DNA of 16,829 nt, taken from NCBI GenBank assembly GCA_023457035.1, contig JAEWNN010000149.1, positions 1 to 16,829 on the forward strand. The letters run 5' to 3'. Under the pieces are notes generated by a model, which saw only the letters and a program-made list of their open reading frames with translations, ran no database searches and was not told the DNA's origin. Each line of letters starts with the position of its first letter. Within the stretch, counting starts at the first letter, position 1. Origin of the DNA: Verrucomicrobiota bacterium. GTDB lineage: Bacteria; Verrucomicrobiota; Verrucomicrobiia; Opitutales; Opitutaceae. This document shows positions 13,732-16,829 of the stretch, piece after piece. The translations under genes were made by a program, and so were the position numbers.

Positions 13732-16829
<3,098 letters not shown>

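Overview
The window is a high-GC bacterial chromosome segment, most of it near or above 70% G+C by eye. Its gene content fits a Gram-negative member of the Verrucomicrobiota, probably close to Opitutaceae. This placement is an inference. It rests on a prepilin cassette with a PilX-like protein, an unanchored protein with two TonB C-terminal domains, an ECF sigma operon, a GH28-type beta-helix protein, hairpin-forming intergenic repeats and extreme GC3 codon use. There is no rRNA or other marker gene to confirm it.

Layout. Positions 1-290 (minus) hold the C-terminal part of an IS91-family transposase; its upstream part is missing and the gene leaves the window at the left edge. Next is a minus-strand three-gene cassette read from 3367 down to 475: a PilV-like prepilin, a PilW-like prepilin and a long PilX-like protein with a C-terminal beta-rich domain. 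These genes are tightly packed and have clearly lower G+C than their neighbours. On the plus strand, 3809-6099 holds a six-segment membrane protein, guanylate kinase (gmk) and a secreted protein with two TonB C-terminal domains, ended by a strong terminator hairpin at 6142-6180. Convergent to it on the minus strand is aat, the leucyl/phenylalanyl-tRNA-protein transferase.

Positions 7458-8891 (plus) form a signalling operon: a small single-pass membrane protein (putative anti-sigma), a membrane-anchored periplasmic LTxxQ/CnrX-like protein and an ECF sigma factor. The order is that of cnrYXH-type systems. A cluster of hairpin repeats (8914-9074) follows. On the minus strand come an unrecognised conserved-looking protein with motifs reminiscent of a kinase catalytic loop (9147-10244), a second repeat pair (10341-10407) and a GH28/polygalacturonase-like beta-helix protein (10430-11836).

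The right end (plus) has a GTG-started protein of unknown function with a possible TolB-N/CsgG-like region (11962-13338). It is followed by a large hybrid histidine kinase that runs off the right edge (13732 onward). The kinase has two membrane segments, a periplasmic sensor region, two PAS domains, HisKA and HATPase domains, a degenerate receiver and an intact receiver.

The most interesting items are the prepilin cassette beside a broken IS91 transposase, the cnrYXH-like sigma operon, the kinase-like motifs in the 9147-10244 protein, the GH28-like protein lacking part of its catalytic site, the pseudo-receiver in the hybrid kinase, and the long palindrome at 7194-7241. No CRISPR array, tRNA, rRNA or complete mobile element was seen.
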